A stretch of 22,756 bases of DNA from assembly GCA_040357565.1 (NCBI GenBank), contig JBDODJ010000179.1, one strand, 5' to 3'. Under the pieces are notes generated by a model. It saw only the letters and a list, made by a program, of their open reading frames with translations. It ran no database searches and was not told the DNA's origin. Positions within the stretch are counted from its first letter, which is position 1. Each line of letters opens with the position of its first letter. The position numbers and the translations under genes are program-made. The DNA is from Cercozoa sp. M6MM. Its lineage: Eukaryota > Endomyxa: Ascetosporea. Below, piece by piece: positions 1 through 11,000 of the stretch.

Positions 1-2
1 TA

Positions 3-3
<1 letters not shown>

Positions 4-47
<44 letters not shown>
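4..47. repeat. (CA)n microsatellite, intronic in the AAMP-like gene
   Basis: Uninterrupted CA tract lying inside the intron that begins at the donor at 89 of the minus-strand AAMP-like gene, so the transcript reads (UG)n. Confidence 0.95.
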
Positions 48-49
<2 letters not shown>

Positions 50-89
50 GTAAAATGCAAAAAGCAACGTGTATGTATGACAAGTGTAC

Positions 90-1914
<1,825 letters not shown>

Positions 1915-2074
1915 TTTATCTGGCAATCCGGCAAATGTTAGACGACGCGTTATCAGTCCCACACTGCCAGGCGCGTTTTTAGAGCACCTACTCTCAGTTT
2001 CGCCCTCCTCTGCCCGAATATTCCTCCAGCAGTCCAGAAAATAAAACAACTCCTTCGAATCTACAGTAGTTAAA
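1915..2074. promoter_or_regulatory. Divergent intergenic region between AAMP-like and SAP genes
   Basis: The 160 bp between the two start codons, which point away from each other, must hold both 5' leaders and promoters. I see no clear TATA box. This is inferred from position only. Confidence 0.5.
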
Positions 2075-3087
2075 ATGCTGGACTCTGATTTCTCAGAGTT
2101 CTCTGATAGTGATTCAATTCCACTGGTACGGTCGCCGCAGAAGTGAATGCTGTTTCGCCTACACTTCCCGTTGTTTTTTTTTTTTTTGTGCAGAAACGAA
2201 AGAAGAGATTGGTCACAGATTTATGTAGTGAATCTGACTCCGTGGAAGATAGCGACAGTGGTTATGCCGGCGCTATGCTTGAAGACAGCGAAGAAATAGT
2301 AATACTCACAGCTGGTCAAAGTAAAGGCCGCGATGAAAATGATGACACTGACGTGAAGGACAATACAGATGTAAAGACTAACACTGAAGGTCCCATCGTG
2401 TGCTTGATTGTCTGCCTTTTCCTGTCCGTTATTTAAACATGACATATGCGCAGAACCACCTCGAAAAAAGGTGCGATTGTCGACTCCTGTTTCGGTGTGT
2501 ACCTTTCCACTATCACAGCCCGATCACTTTAGCTATGGCTGTTTCTGTTTGTGTTCGAAACAGAGAGAAGAAGAATACAAGAGGATGAAGGTGCCACTAC
2601 TGAAAGAACTGCTGATTGCTCGCGACCTGCGTCGCTGTGGTAAGAAGGCCGTGCTTATTGAGCGTCTCCTGGCCTACGATCGCGGCAAGCCTCCCGACAC
2701 CGTTGTGACCAAGACAAAAACGAAAAACACAGCGCAGCGCAAGAAAGGCGTCAAGCACGGAAAGAAGGAGCGTGCACTCACGCTTGACGAGGTTCACGGC
2801 GTCTTTGACTGCCTGCGCAACAATGGGGCCAACATCTCCTCCCAACCCGCCGACTGTCTCAGCGTTTTTGACGTTGCCATCGCTTCACGCGGTTTTGAAA
2901 TGCCTGAAAACTTCTCCTATGAACTGGTACGTGTGCCTACTGGTTGTCTAGATCTCCTGACCAAACATGTACCTAGATCACGGACATGTTTTCTTGGGCG
3001 ACTCAAAGTACTGAGAACACAACGCGCATAAACTTTGCGGAGTTTGCTGCCGTCGCACAGCGCGTTGGTGTCATGGAGATGCCATGA
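2075..3087 (+). CDS. SAP-domain protein with C-terminal EF-hand-like region
   Basis: Five exons: 2075-2125, 2194-2389, 2454-2494, 2564-2926, 2977-3087; 253 residues, phases consistent, with clean GT/AG introns of 50-69 nt. Residues 1-82 are rich in Ser, Asp and Glu. Residues about 97-137 form a SAP motif (helix-extended loop-helix: PLLKELLIARDLRRCGKKA then LIERLLAYDRG), a fold that usually binds DNA or RNA, so a nuclear role is likely. Lys/Arg-rich stretches around residues 84-91 and 138-160 could be nuclear localisation signals. Residues about 160-250 resemble two EF-hands by helix pattern (LTLDEVHGVFDCLRNNG and ITDMFSWAT...INFAEFAAVAQ), but the loops lack the Asp residues needed for calcium. 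I do not recognise a specific ortholog. It is convergent with the PI-PLC gene. Confidence 0.8.
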
Positions 3088-3409
3088 AGTCGACTCCGAT
3101 GTCTGGGGAACGTCAAAAGGGGAGTTGTATGGTCCTACCCTGAGCGGGCGGTAGACACGGCCATGCTCTTGTGACCCACCCCAGACTGGTGCAGGGGAAC
3201 TACATGGTTTCCTAGAAGACTCAACTAACTAACTGGGTCGGGCTAAGTTAGTACTTTTCGCACATGCTCAAGTGCGCCTCATGGTACGTTGGCAACTCGT
3301 TTCGCAACACGCATTGCCTGCGAGCAACAAACAGCACAGACAGTCGTCACATCGGTAGGGCGGGGAGGGCACTGACAGAGTGGAAGTGGAAGTGGAAGTG
3401 GAAGTGTCT
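3088..3409. other. Convergent intergenic region (SAP gene / PI-PLC gene)
   Basis: 322 bp holding the 3' ends of two converging genes. No coding signal is seen. It contains a short hexamer repeat next to the PI-PLC stop and a CAACTAACTAACTGGG stretch near 3223-3238. Confidence 0.6.
3380..3406. repeat. (GTGGAA)4 hexamer repeat
   Basis: Four perfect GTGGAA units plus a partial GTG, ending four bases before the PI-PLC stop codon, in its 3' flank. Confidence 0.9.
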
Positions 3410-4888
3410 TCAGGACCTCACAAAGTCCGTCCGCGAATAGTTGTCGGAAATCACAATGTTAACTGCATAAAGAAAACTCAATCGGGGGTGCAAATCAAAA
3501 CTCTGACACGATACCTGGCTGCTGACGGAGCATCTCTTCGCGCAGCTCGCTGGTCTGTGCAGCAAAACAACAACTCACATGCTTTCGAGCAACATCACAG
3601 AACTAGATACCACGAAGTGCGACGCCATTGCGCCGAAACTCAGCAGAGTCTTGTATCGCGCGCCGGGTTTTATGCCTTGCTTAATGACGTCCACGTTGGG
3701 CTAAACATGTCACACCCATGTCGATGCAGTGTCCCTCAGCGTTTGAAGAAGAACGTACGGTAAGCACGCCCTGAAGCACCCATAGGCCGCGGTGGTTTTC
3801 GGGATTCCGTTTCTCAATAATTTGGTGCCAACTCTCGCGCAATTCTTCCGTCGTTATTCTGAGTACAGACATAGTAGAACAAAATAAACAAGGAAGATTA
3901 CATCAGACACTAGCACATGCGGTACCGATTCGGCCACTGGGAGTGAATGTGCTGCTTGATACAAGGCCACAGTTTGTCATGCCGTTCGTACACGTTCTTG
4001 TGTTTATCCGAGAAGAAGAGTCTGCCTCAAAAATAAACAGTGGTTCAGTGAGGAAAAGTAAAAAGCCAGGTACAGAACGTTGCAGCCAAGTCGCCAACAC
4101 CGATACAAGGTTATGTTGCCAACGTCACCGTCAAACGCTTGACGCGGGATAAGCGATTCGCCAAACCATTCGACCTACCGTTGGCCAGACCGTTGAGTAA
4201 ACAAGTGGGGATATAAAAGACGCGCGCATAGACTGCTCTTGGGTATACCAATCGACCGGCGAGCAGTTCGAGAGCCGCAGCATCGCAGTTGTAAACTACG
4301 GAAAGAGCATTTCAAAAGTGACGTGTAACGGTGAAACTGCAGTTGTGCCACACCATGGTTTACGTCAAGAATAATCACTTCGCGCGGGTGAAGTTTGGCC
4401 CACGCAGCGACGTCCTCCAACACACTCAACTGGTTCAATTCAGACGCATTGTTAACTACACACACTCGCACACCAACACAAGCACACCTTGGGACCGGCA
4501 ATCGAGTGGCAGAAACGGAAGTCGTCTTGCGTGCCCGGCATCAGACAAATCCTCCTTTAGGCAAGAAAGATTCGACACAAAGAGTTAAAGTAACAAAGAC
4601 GAGCGCAAGTACGCACAGGTCAAAGTAGCGAATGCCGTCAATTAACTGCTCAAAATAGTTCTCGCATAATTGTTTTTAAAAGTCAAGTTCTCAAAAGATA
4701 TCTCACCTGCTGCACGATCGTTCGATGCTGGGAACGAGCCCAATGAGCAATGATACGTTTCACTATGATGAATGTGAATGATTCAACATCAAAACAAACG
4801 AGCAGATAATCAAAAGTACCAACACGAGACGCAATCGGCAACTTCACAATCTTGTTCAGCAATTCCGGCGAGTCCGGAGTCAACGGTT

Positions 4889-4938
<50 letters not shown>

Positions 4939-4948
4939 NNNNNNNNNN

Positions 4949-5015
<67 letters not shown>

Positions 5016-6013
5016 CACACACACACACAACACACACACACACACACACACACACTGCTGTACACACCGCTGTACTTGCATCAAGTCAGAGTGTCAGTGT
5101 ACCGTGTTTCTTGCAGGTCCACGTGCAGCTATCGTGTGTACCAGGAATACACAGCAGTGACAGGGCTCGCTCTCCGACGGCACACTCGGTGCCCTCAGTG
5201 TTGTCGCACAGGTCGCTCATCCACGACGACATGCGCACACTGCCGCGCTGCCGTTGCCAACCGATCGCGTCAAAGATGGTGCGAGCCGCCGCATCCGCGC
5301 GGAAGCGAGCGGCTTGCTGAGATATGCGACCCACGTGCAGTAGTTCGAGATGAGTGCAACGCTTTATCGCTACATCGCAACCATGCACAGTTCACGAACG
5401 CAACAAGGTGCAACAGCAAGGTACCCTTGTGATCGCCCAGTGGTACACAACGCAACTTGGTGTGCTGCTTGCGCATGAAACCCTGTCGCTCTTGCGTGGC
5501 ACATACCTATCATCAACACAGACACGTAAGATGACAGTGTTAATGAGCAGACACAGAGGCACCTCGGCATGCGCAGCCACAGCATGCAATGCAACAATCG
5601 TTTTCGTACTGTTCAAGGTCAGGGAAAAAGAGGTTTCGTCTGTAGAGAAACGATGCACGTGATGAGTTATGTACCTCACATCGAGTATGTCAATACGAAA
5701 CTTGCAGTAGTCGTCCAGGTGCTCCTGGTCCACTTGTTGGACTGCGTGGTCATCGCTAACACGGAGAAACTTGCGATTCGACATGCACATAATCCTCACC
5801 TGAGCAACAGCAAGCAAGCACGCATCATCAAAGCAGAGATCCATGAAGCAGGTGTACCGTGTCGATGAAGCGAGATGTGCCCGAGTGCTTCAGTGGCTGC
5901 AGTTCGTAGTGCTCCCACTGGCGACAATGCGGTTGAAAGTGAAAGTGGCTACGCGTCTTGTGTGCACACAGGTAGCCACCGTGCGCTCGGAACTATGCGC
6001 ACACACGACAAGG

Positions 6014-6061
<48 letters not shown>

Positions 6062-6071
6062 NNNNNNNNNN

Positions 6072-6121
<50 letters not shown>

Positions 6122-7512
6122 CACTCCAAGGAAATGTCGATGCAAAGATAGATCAATCTACAGCAACAAGATGGTTCGCTTTGGGTGGTTGTTCGATCAC
6201 AACGTTGTGCTCGCTCTGATCGATGTCGCTCGTGTAGTCGTCGTCGGAGTCGGAGTCGGTGTCGGTGTCGGTGTCGGTGTCGGTTTCACTAGAAACACGC
6301 AATGCGGGTTTGCTGTAACAAAGATCACGCAACACGGTGTCGAGTGTTGTCGGAAAGGCGTTTGGAGTGTCGTTCACGTAGATGCTCGCATCTGTGCTCT
6401 CTGCACAGACGGGAATATCAGCGCATGCGATAAATTTGCACCAAACACAAGTGTACCAAAATGCTGCATTTCCGAGGAAACTGCCAGTCGATACACGACT
6501 TCGCCGCCGTCATTGGGGCAGCGCTGCAGCGACACAAACGACGGATCGTTGGTGTCGCCAGTCGCGTCAACACCGGTGGGTGGGACACGCAGCGCGAACG
6601 ATGAGTTCTCGCCAGTGTTGAGCACCTCTAGCACACAGTTTCCCTGGTCTACAGGCATACGCACCCCTAATAAAGGATATTTGAACGTGTAATTTGTACC
6701 AAAGCTGAGTGAGTCATCAGTGAGCGCGACGTTTAGAATGTCATCTGCGTCGACGAGCTCCCATCGCTCAAGCAGTATGGCGCCACACTTTTCTGCGCAC
6801 AAAGGACAAGTTTGATATGGCAATGCACGCAATAAATTCAAAGAAAAAACCTCGGAGGTGCAAACGAAAGACGGCAGCCTCTGAGTCGCTTCGCAAGGTC
6901 AGTTCCTTCGTCAGATGAACGACGGTGCTGCTAGTGTCGTGTTCACCGCTCGGCACGCGGGTATGCAATCGGCTCTCCAGCATCAGCGCTGTCGACATCA
7001 TTCCCCTCAATTGCTACGAGTACGTTGTAATGTAGTACACTATATGCCCACAATTACACATAGTTTACCTGACCAAAGTCAGGCTCACAGATGAGAATAA
7101 ACGTCGAACTCGTGAACTGGCAGCTGCCATCCTTTGACCCAAGGAAGCCAAGGCGACCTTCAGAAGACACACCGAGAGCATTGCCCTCGCTGTCCATCAG
7201 CCTCACATGCACCTGTGCGCAAAGAAGACGAGATCGAAAACAGCACCGCAGGTGACGCGAGTTGCTCTATTGTACCTCTGATTTGTTGACAGCCAGCACA
7301 GTCGAATGCAAACACACGCCAGTGAGACAAGTGCTCGTTCCGGGGTCATCAGCTGGTCGCAAGAAGACACCGCCGTGTCCTTTGTTGCTGCGGGTGGCGA
7401 CGAAACTTCTAGCCTGCGAGCGAGTCACCCGGGCCAGTTCCAACGCAGCTTCCTGCACGACAACATATCCGCCCACAGGATTATCACATCGGATAATGAA
7501 ACTGTCCGTCAT
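3410..7512 (-). CDS. PI-PLC X-domain protein with beta-trefoil-like N-terminal region
   Basis: Twenty-two exons: 7276-7512, 7069-7212, 6851-7013, 6457-6792, 6168-6400, 5858-5992, 5675-5799, 5563-5639, 5425-5490, 5103-5369, 4820-4888, 4707-4762, 4617-4645, 4488-4554, 4354-4429, 4179-4295, 4074-4137, 3926-4021, 3759-3858, 3611-3700, 3515-3554, 3410-3462. All phases agree, giving 879 residues. Residues about 555-870 are a PLCXD-type phosphoinositide phospholipase X domain: SLLCIPGTHDS (first catalytic His near 584), GIRYFDLR, DDFRFCHSIAGPK, HPREVIILDVNH (second His near 693), LWVLQGVLT and NIVISDNYS. Both His are kept, so activity is plausible. Residues 1-500 hold short blocks such as GGYLCAHKTRS, NRKFLRVSDD and GNALGVSSEGRLGFLGS that look like fascin-type beta-trefoil repeats (inference), plus an Asp-Thr repeat near 335-350. 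I see no signal peptide or membrane segment. Uncertain splices: donor at 6167 (or 6 nt downstream) and acceptor at 5490. Confidence 0.86.
4892..5055. repeat. (CA)n microsatellite with assembly gap, intronic in the PI-PLC gene
   Basis: CA tract at 4892-4938, 10 N, then CA from 4949 to 5055 with two AA interruptions. It fills most of the intron 4889-5102; the transcript strand reads (UG)n running directly into the 3' splice site GCAG. Confidence 0.95.
4939..4948. other. Assembly gap, 10 N
   Basis: Ten N inside the CA tract of a PI-PLC intron. Confidence 0.97.
6015..6118. repeat. (CA)n microsatellite with assembly gap, intronic in the PI-PLC gene
   Basis: CA tract at 6015-6061, 10 N at 6062-6071, then CA to 6118, inside the intron 5993-6167. 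It is (UG)n on the transcript, ending about 20 nt from the TAG acceptor. Confidence 0.95.
6062..6071. other. Assembly gap, 10 N
   Basis: Ten N inside the CA tract of a PI-PLC intron. Confidence 0.97.
6244..6286 (-). repeat. Coding hexamer repeat giving (Asp-Thr/Ser)n
   Basis: Tandem GTCGGT/GTCGGA units on the plus strand read in frame as Asp-Thr repeats followed by Asp-Ser and Asp-Asp within exon 6168-6400 of the PI-PLC gene. It is an acidic low-complexity linker that may vary in length between individuals. Confidence 0.9.
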
Positions 7513-7778
7513 GTGACACCCATTCAATGGACACAGAAGCAACACGCGTCTGCTTACGTTAATGCCGACAGACACCCAATTTCCTGAGAGCGCCCGCCCG
7601 GGGCCCAACAAATAAAAAATGATAGAGGCACTATTCCTGCGCTCCAGCTCGCGAAAAGTGCGCCCAGCGCGGTCCAATACCACTGTTTGCGCTTTTGTTT
7701 GGTGATCGTTGTCTGTCGTTGCTTTTGGTACTTGCTTTTGGTCAGATCAATCAGGGTTTCCTCCTGGTCCAGTCCGCG
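7513..7778. promoter_or_regulatory. Divergent intergenic region between PI-PLC and kinase genes
   Basis: 266 bp separate the two outward-facing ATGs. There is no ATG on the minus strand between 7525 and 7800, which supports the PI-PLC start at 7512. It is presumed to hold both promoters; no specific site is recognised. Confidence 0.5.
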
Positions 7779-9866
7779 ATGTCGCGGGCAGCGTGGCCAC
7801 AACAGGCGAAACAGTATGACCTCGTGCGCGTAATACGCCGCGTGGGCACGTCAGTTGTGTACGAAGCACGTGAGCTATCGCAGTTGCGACCTTGTGCTGT
7901 GAAAGTGGTACAGGTTTCGACAGTTCACAGCCTTGATGCTTTGCACGTGCGGTGGTCTTAGGTGCCAAAGACAGCGACAAATGCGAAAGCAGTACTCCGT
8001 GAGGCAGAGCTGCATTTTTGGGCTTCTCGGCGTTCCGAAGGAGTGCTACCATTGTTTGCCTTCTTCGAGGACAGTGCCGTTGAGCCGGGTGCTGGCAGTA
8101 CAGTGACTCCGCTCCAGGGTATCCCTTTTCTCCCTGTCTCCTTTTTTCTCTTCCTCCTCTAATTTGTAGAAGACCGAGCGTTCTTTTTGGTGAGCGAACT
8201 TTGTGAAGGAGGCGACCTGAGCAGCTGCGCGGCGCTGCGTGACCTGCCACGCATCGTGCGACTGGTGCGCAGTGTCGTCGACACTGTTCGCGCGCTGCAT
8301 CGTGACGATCCGGAGTGTCTCGTGCACTGCGATTTAAAGCCGCACAACTTTGTGTTCGCTGACCGCTCACAGACGCGTCTGCTGCTAGGCGACTTTGGCG
8401 TGTCGCTGTTATACCGTCCAGGCGACGAGCCTCCAAAGTACTCCTCGAGTGAGTTGTCTCTTATACACACATCTTGAACAGCACCGTGTTTATATCTTGT
8501 AGTGCGTCTAGACGACTTGAAGTCTCGAATGGAGTATTGCAATGTATCATCTCTCCATGGGTTATCTTTATGCCGGGATAACTTTGGTCTATCTTAGGGC
8601 ACACCAGGCTACTGTGCGCCCGAGCAAGTATCCAAGCACAAGATCGTTGGGCGACCTGCTGATGTGTTCGGTATCGGCTGTCTGACGCACTTTCTCTTGT
8701 GCGGCCATTGTCCTTTCGACGATCCGGTGACTGATGCGAGCAATGGGAGTGAAGCTGCACGACGACTGGTACCCCAACAGACCTAAAGACACATGGCTGG
8801 TTGAGTTTCTTTTTGTTCGCATAGATGCGACTGCAAGATTCGCGCTTTCGCCCGGTTAAACGTTTTCGCGAAAGAGTGCAAAGCGACCGAGTGCCTGCCC
8901 TACGAAACCATAGAAGCAGTCTTGACACTCAAAAGGAATGCCATGATGTGATAGACTTCTTGCGCGCGTCTCTATGCGTCGATGCGAGGTTACGCAACTC
9001 TGCTCAGCAGCTGTTTCACCATGCGTTTTTGACCAGGTCCGCTACCTCTCTATCTCGTGTTTTGTTGGCGTATCGTGTTGTTTAGGCTTTCACCCAATGT
9101 ACACATCTCCTGTATGTGCAGCACAGTGCGCAGACGACAACGCGTGCGCTTCTTTGACGAAACCGGCGAGCGAAACTTCATATTGCCGGATCCCAGAGAA
9201 TCGGTATTTCTCGTGTTCTGTTTCTGCTTATTGCCTCAGGTAATATCGATGTAGATTTCGGCTGGAAGGTGGCGTCTTACACCCTCTAGAACAACGGTGG
9301 GTTTCTTTTTTTTACTGTAGACTTTAATCTTGCACGTGTTGGGTTCTTTCAGCGACTCACGGGAACTGCGCCGGCAGTATCGATGACAGACGAGTTTATA
9401 GGTCATGTGCAAGGTTGTACACGAGCAGGCAGAGTCATCAGTGATGATCACAGTACCAGCAACACCAACACAAACACCGAGACCAACACCGACAGTAATG
9501 AGGGCGGCACGGTCACGATGGCGGGCAACACTGTGCGAATCCCAGCAGTCGGCACTGCACGCAGGAACAGTGATGGGAGTGTCTACGTGCGTTTCGAAGG
9601 AGGCGACACTGCCTCAATCTCGCCGTCATTTCCGCCGCGTGTCTTGCTCCTGTGCTTGTCCTCCGGTGCCGTGGTGCGAGTGCTCAGTGACTACTCGGTA
9701 ATCATTGACCCGTTTTATGTCTTGGTCGAGGTTGCGTATTCTGCGGGTCTTTCAGCTCACCTGCATGGGCGAAGTCGATACATCGCACTTACGCCTTCGA
9801 TTGCGACAGCTTGATGTGTTTTTGGGAGAGTTGCTGCGGCTGCACGTTCGTGAAAGAATACGATAG
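7779..9866 (+). CDS. Ser/Thr protein kinase with novel C-terminal extension
   Basis: Exons: 7779-7913, 7962-8118, 8170-8448, 8503-8543, 8598-8768, 8825-9036, 9122-9214, 9255-9296, 9353-9376, 9442-9697, 9756-9866; about 506 residues. Kinase landmarks: AVK lysine near residue 42, alpha-C Glu near 59, catalytic loop HCDLKPHN (Asp152, Asn157), GDFG (Asp172), GTPGYCAPE, then VIDFLRASL...RNSA. Cys replaces Arg in the HRD motif (non-RD), and the Gly-rich loop keeps only one Gly. An extra 41-nt exon lengthens the activation segment. After the kinase fold come RVRFFDETGERNFILPDP, an Asn-Thr repeat, and SDGSVYVRFEGGDTASIS, beta-strand patterns reminiscent of polo-box or G-box domains (inference). The C-terminus is a predicted helix. 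Uncertain: exon 8825-9036 may instead be 8838-8875 plus 8914-9036 (same phase), and the 9214 donor (GTTCTG) is weak. The kinase call is firm; the family is not. Confidence 0.87.
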
Positions 9867-10144
9867 TGCGGGACGTCGACTTTTTAACGCGAGTCGTCGC
9901 GTCCAGATTTGGTAACTTGACTTCCGCGACCAGATTTGGTCACAGCGTAGTTTCTAAATTACAAAACTGTCTGTGCGTCTCTACAGGGTCTACGTTTTCA
10001 GAGCTGCTGTAATGGACTCTGCGACCGGTACAATTGTAACAGCACCATGCCATGAAGATATGTGTGTACTTAAGAGGCCGACACTAACGTAAACGTAAAT
10101 TTGCAGCATCGCATAGCACACTGACGGTTTCTAAGTAGACGGAA
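9867..10144. other. Convergent intergenic region (kinase / gene 5)
   Basis: 278 bp containing the 3' flanks of two converging genes. No coding signal or RNA gene is recognised. Confidence 0.5.
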
Positions 10145-10921
10145 CTAACTAACAATCAATCGCACTGCGAAGAAGCAAGACACACGCGACAGTTGTGTAT
10201 GGTGAGAATGAAGCAGCCTAACAAGTTCAGTTTGAATGAAAGGGATGAATTGTAACCCAAGTAGCGTTTGTGATACCGATGACTGGACATTGCGCTCGGT
10301 CCGGTGTTCATTATCATGATATTTTCGGTGTCGCCAATGCGTTGTTTTGGGCAGTTTCCCTTCCGTCTCCTCGTTTCTGCGAAGACCGGGGTCGCTGCCC
10401 TGTGTCGGAAGCGTATTTCTACTTGTGACAAAGCTCTTGTCGGCAAGACAGTGGATATCGAGTAACAAATCGTTCCGAGGGCCAATACTCGCCATAACTG
10501 CAACCGGCAGCTGCAACAGCGCCCTCACTAATTGTGAGATTGCCGAACCGGCTTGAGGAAGGTGATCACGAATCTCCTCGCTCTCGCTCGCTCGGACGGA
10601 GACAACAATTCGCAGAACTTGAGGCTACCCAATAGTTCCCCTCCGTACATAAACTTTGCCATAATGAGTTTTTGTTACCTGAAGATCAGGTCGCTGGAAA
10701 GCCAGAGCATGTGGCGTGAACGACAAAAAAGAAAGGGCTTGCTGCAGTTGCGACAGTTCGAGCGTTCGTTGAAGCACACGCGAAATGGTAGCAACAGAAA
10801 GATGTGCACATCGACACCGATACACGTCCTGGTTGTAGACTACAGGCGCAACGCTGAAAAGCGATGTAGCTCGCGTGAGATGCTGCCACTTTGCGGACTC
10901 CAGATCTGGCATCAGTTCCAT
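10145..10921 (-). CDS. Unrecognised protein, two predicted exons
   Basis: Exons 10679-10921 and 10145-10624, joined across a 54-nt GTAACA...GGGTAG intron in phase 0, give 240 residues from the ATG at 10921. I recognise no domain. The N-terminal 120 residues look helical and protein-like (for example RVLQRTLELSQLQQALSFLS and AISQLVRALLQLPVAVMAS); the last 90 or so are Arg/His/Thr-rich and less convincing. Two reading frames stay open through 10160-10500, so an alternative 46-nt intron (GTAGAA...TCGCAG near 10376-10421) would give a different C-terminus ending at about 10156. The start lies only 79 bp from the stop of the upstream beta-helix gene on the same strand, so it has almost no promoter of its own. 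It may be an alternative 3' part or a short tandem gene. Confidence 0.5.
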
Positions 10922-11000
10922 ACTTCCCAACAACTGCCGTCGCACACAGACATATAAAAACAGAAAAAAGTTGTCAGTTGGCACTGTATTAATTTAGAGA

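Noticed and set aside
3910-3912. In-frame stop that could end the PI-PLC gene early
   Set aside because: An intron (donor 3925, acceptor 3859) skips it and restores the conserved LWVLQGVLT and NIVISDNYS segments of the family downstream, with all phases matching.
7554-7802. Minus-strand frame with a possible membrane helix upstream of the PI-PLC gene
   Set aside because: It has no ATG and overlaps the kinase start. The in-frame ATG at 7512 gives a simpler gene start, so the stretch is treated as 5' flank.
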